Shown here: piece by piece, positions 7,557 through 8,950 of the stretch
How positions within the stretch are numbered: the stretch's first letter is position 1
Layout of the letters: every line of letters begins with the position of its first letter
Assembly: GCF_000688655.1 (NCBI RefSeq)
Contig: NZ_JIBO01000007.1
Coordinates: 154,261 to 163,210 of the forward strand
Length of the DNA: 8,950 nucleotides
Source: Lonsdalea quercina subsp. quercina
GTDB lineage: Bacteria > Pseudomonadota > Gammaproteobacteria > Enterobacterales > Enterobacteriaceae
Reading direction: 5' to 3'
Position numbers and translations under genes: made by a program
The notes under the pieces: generated by a model
Told to the model about the DNA's origin: nothing
What the model saw: the letters and a program-made list of their open reading frames with translations, nothing else
Database searches by the model: none

Positions 7557-8480
7557 ATGAATATTACCGTCCTCGGCTGCGGCGCTATCGGGCAACTTTG
7601 GCTTGCAGCGCTTCATCAGCAAGGGCACGACGTACAAGGCTGGCTGCGCATTCCCCGTCCCTACTGTCCGGTGAATGTGATCACGCTCAACGGAGAGCAC
7701 CGCAACCTGAATCTCACCGCCAACGATCCCGAACATCTGGCGCAGAGCGAGCTGTTGCTGGTGACGCTCAAAGCCTGGCAGGTCTCTGACGCCGTCTCCA
7801 CCCTCCTGCCGCGTCTGCGTCCGAACTGTACGATCCTGCTATTGCACAACGGCATGGGAACGCTGGAAGAACTTCCGACGTTAACCCAACCGGTGCTGGC
7901 CGGCATCACCACCCACGCCGCACGCCGCGATCGCACGGCCGTCACCCATATCGCCGCAGGCACGACCCATATCGGCCGCGTCAGTATCGGCGGCGTCAAT
8001 GACATTGACGACCAGAGCTCGCTGGCGGAAATCCTGCAACAGGCCCTGCCGGACGTGGCCTGGCATAACAATATCACCGCTACCTGCTGGCTGAAGCTGG
8101 CCGCCAACTGCGTGATCAACCCGCTGACCGCGCTGTTGCGCTGCACCAACGGTGAGCTGGCGTTCCATGCGCAGGCATTGACGGCGCTGTGCCAGGAGAT
8201 AGCGCAGGTCATGGACCGGGAGGGCCTGCACACCTCGACCGAAAGCCTGTTACTCTATATCCATCAGATCATCCACAACACGGCCGCCAATACCTCCTCA
8301 ATGCTGCAGGATATATTGGCGCAGCGGCACACCGAGATTGATTACATTACCGGCTACCTGCTGAAACGCGGACGAGCTCACGGCTTAACGCTGCCGGAAA
8401 ATCGCCGCCTGTTCGAACAGATTAAGCAAAAGGAGAGTGAATATGAGCGCATCGGTACTGGTTTGCCTGGCCCCTGGTAG
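7557..8480 (+). CDS. panE: 2-dehydropantoate 2-reductase (ketopantoate reductase)
   Basis: This cytoplasmic enzyme reduces ketopantoate to pantoate with NADPH, a step in pantothenate (vitamin B5) and hence coenzyme A synthesis. The 307 residues compare with 303 in E. coli, and the sequences are collinear from [14 protein letters not shown] to the shared end [11 protein letters not shown]. The NADPH-binding loop GCGAIG is at residues 7-12. N98 (in HNGMG), catalytic K180 (in WLKLAANC) and E260 (in RHTEIDY) correspond to E. coli N98, K176 and E256. GGGAG at 7546-7550 lies 6 bases before the ATG. The 3' end overlaps yajL by 38 bases in another frame, and this arrangement also exists in E. coli, so the two are probably cotranscribed and translationally coupled. 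Confidence 0.97.
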   Translation: MNITVLGCGAIGQLWLAALHQQGHDVQGWLRIPRPYCPVNVITLNGEHRNLNLTANDPEHLAQSELLLVTLKAWQVSDAVSTLLPRLRPNCTILLLHNGMGTLEELPTLTQPVLAGITTHAARRDRTAVTHIAAGTTHIGRVSIGGVNDIDDQSSLAEILQQALPDVAWHNNITATCWLKLAANCVINPLTALLRCTNGELAFHAQALTALCQEIAQVMDREGLHTSTESLLLYIHQIIHNTAANTSSMLQDILAQRHTEIDYITGYLLKRGRAHGLTLPENRRLFEQIKQKESEYERIGTGLPGPW

Positions 8481-8950
8481 CGAGGAAATCGAAGCGGTCA
8501 CCACGATTGACCTGCTGGTCAGGGCGGGGATTCAGGTGACGACCGCCAGCGTCGCCGGCGACGGCGATCTGAACATCATCTGCTCGCGCGGCGTCCGTAT
8601 TCTGGCGGAGGTCCCGCTGGTGGCCGTGGCTGACCGCGCCTTCGACGCGGTGGTTTTGCCGGGCGGACTGGAAGGGGCTGAGTGCTTTCGCGACAGCCCG
8701 CTGCTCATCGAACGCCTGCGCCAGACGCATCTGGAGGGCAACATCGTCGCCGCGATCTGCGCCTCCCCCGCCGTGGTGCTGGAGTATCATCAGCTCTTCC
8801 CGGTAGGGAATATGACCGGCTATCCGGGATTGAAATCGCAAATCCCGGAAGAGAAATGGCTCGACAAACGCGTCGCCTTCGACCCGCGTGTCAACCTCCT
8901 GACCAGCCAGGGACCGGGCACCAGCATCGACTTCGCCCTGAAACTGATTG
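8443..8950 (+). CDS. yajL: YajL, DJ-1/PfpI family protein (3' end beyond the window)
   Basis: This is a partial gene. The 169 codons visible run from [15 protein letters not shown] to about residue 169 of the 196 found in E. coli, and continue past the window. YajL is the bacterial counterpart of human DJ-1 and has been linked to oxidative-stress protection and chaperone-like or deglycase-type repair of glycated proteins, the last being disputed. Nucleophile C106 (in AAICASPA) and partner E15 are both present, as is the conserved TSQGPGT segment. AAGGAG at 8430-8435 lies 7 bases before the ATG. The start lies inside panE in a different frame, giving a 38-base overlap. The older name thiJ reflects a thiamine link that is no longer favoured. 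Confidence 0.95.
   Translation, partial: MSASVLVCLAPGSEEIEAVTTIDLLVRAGIQVTTASVAGDGDLNIICSRGVRILAEVPLVAVADRAFDAVVLPGGLEGAECFRDSPLLIERLRQTHLEGNIVAAICASPAVVLEYHQLFPVGNMTGYPGLKSQIPEEKWLDKRVAFDPRVNLLTSQGPGTSIDFALKLI

Noticed and set aside
7661..8233. Open frame of 190 codons on the minus strand opposite panE
   Set aside because: The panE reading is unambiguous with catalytic residues in place, and the antisense frame resembles no family I recognise.
1..8950. CRISPR array, tRNA, rRNA, insertion sequence or phage genes
   Set aside because: I found no regularly spaced repeats, no cloverleaf-like sequence, no transposase or integrase motifs, and no terminal inverted repeats. The window is accounted for by metabolic and transport genes with short regulatory gaps.

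Overview
The window reads as chromosomal DNA of an enterobacterium (Enterobacterales). The yajQ, panE and yajL products match their E. coli counterparts almost residue for residue over long stretches, and they stand in the E. coli order. My guess is a plant-associated genus of the Pectobacteriaceae (Brenneria, Dickeya or a relative). That guess rests on overall protein resemblance and on the accessory amino acid operon, and no marker in the window settles it.

Left part (1-6855): a three-gene unit on the + strand. It encodes a periplasmic amino acid-binding protein (328-1164), a single-chain permease/ATPase of the polar amino acid ABC family (1424-2965), and a large bifunctional proline dehydrogenase/P5C dehydrogenase, PutA (3047-6826). 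A bidirectional hairpin terminator (6832-6855) ends it. The upstream region has a near-consensus sigma-54 promoter (252-267, correct GG/GC spacing) and, about 230 bases further up, a 17-bp palindrome with the form of an NtrC binding site (9-25). The simplest reading is a nitrogen-controlled unit that imports an amino acid, perhaps proline, and oxidises it to glutamate.

The most notable feature is that this PutA lacks the N-terminal ribbon-helix-helix (RHH) DNA-binding domain that E. coli PutA uses to repress its own operon. The rest of the enzyme is E. coli-like with its catalytic residues intact. The missing domain is not a start-site error: an in-frame stop at 2996 and a clear ribosome site at 3035-3040 fix the start. 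Loss of the built-in repressor together with sigma-54/NtrC-type signals suggests that control of the pathway has been rewired.

Right part (6875-8950): conserved core genes. yajQ lies on the - strand, convergent with putA. panE (ketopantoate reductase, pantothenate synthesis) and yajL (DJ-1 family, cut by the window end) lie on the + strand and overlap by 38 bases. A CRP-like palindrome (7515-7530) sits between the divergent yajQ and panE. The catabolic unit therefore appears to be an accessory block placed beside a conserved core segment.
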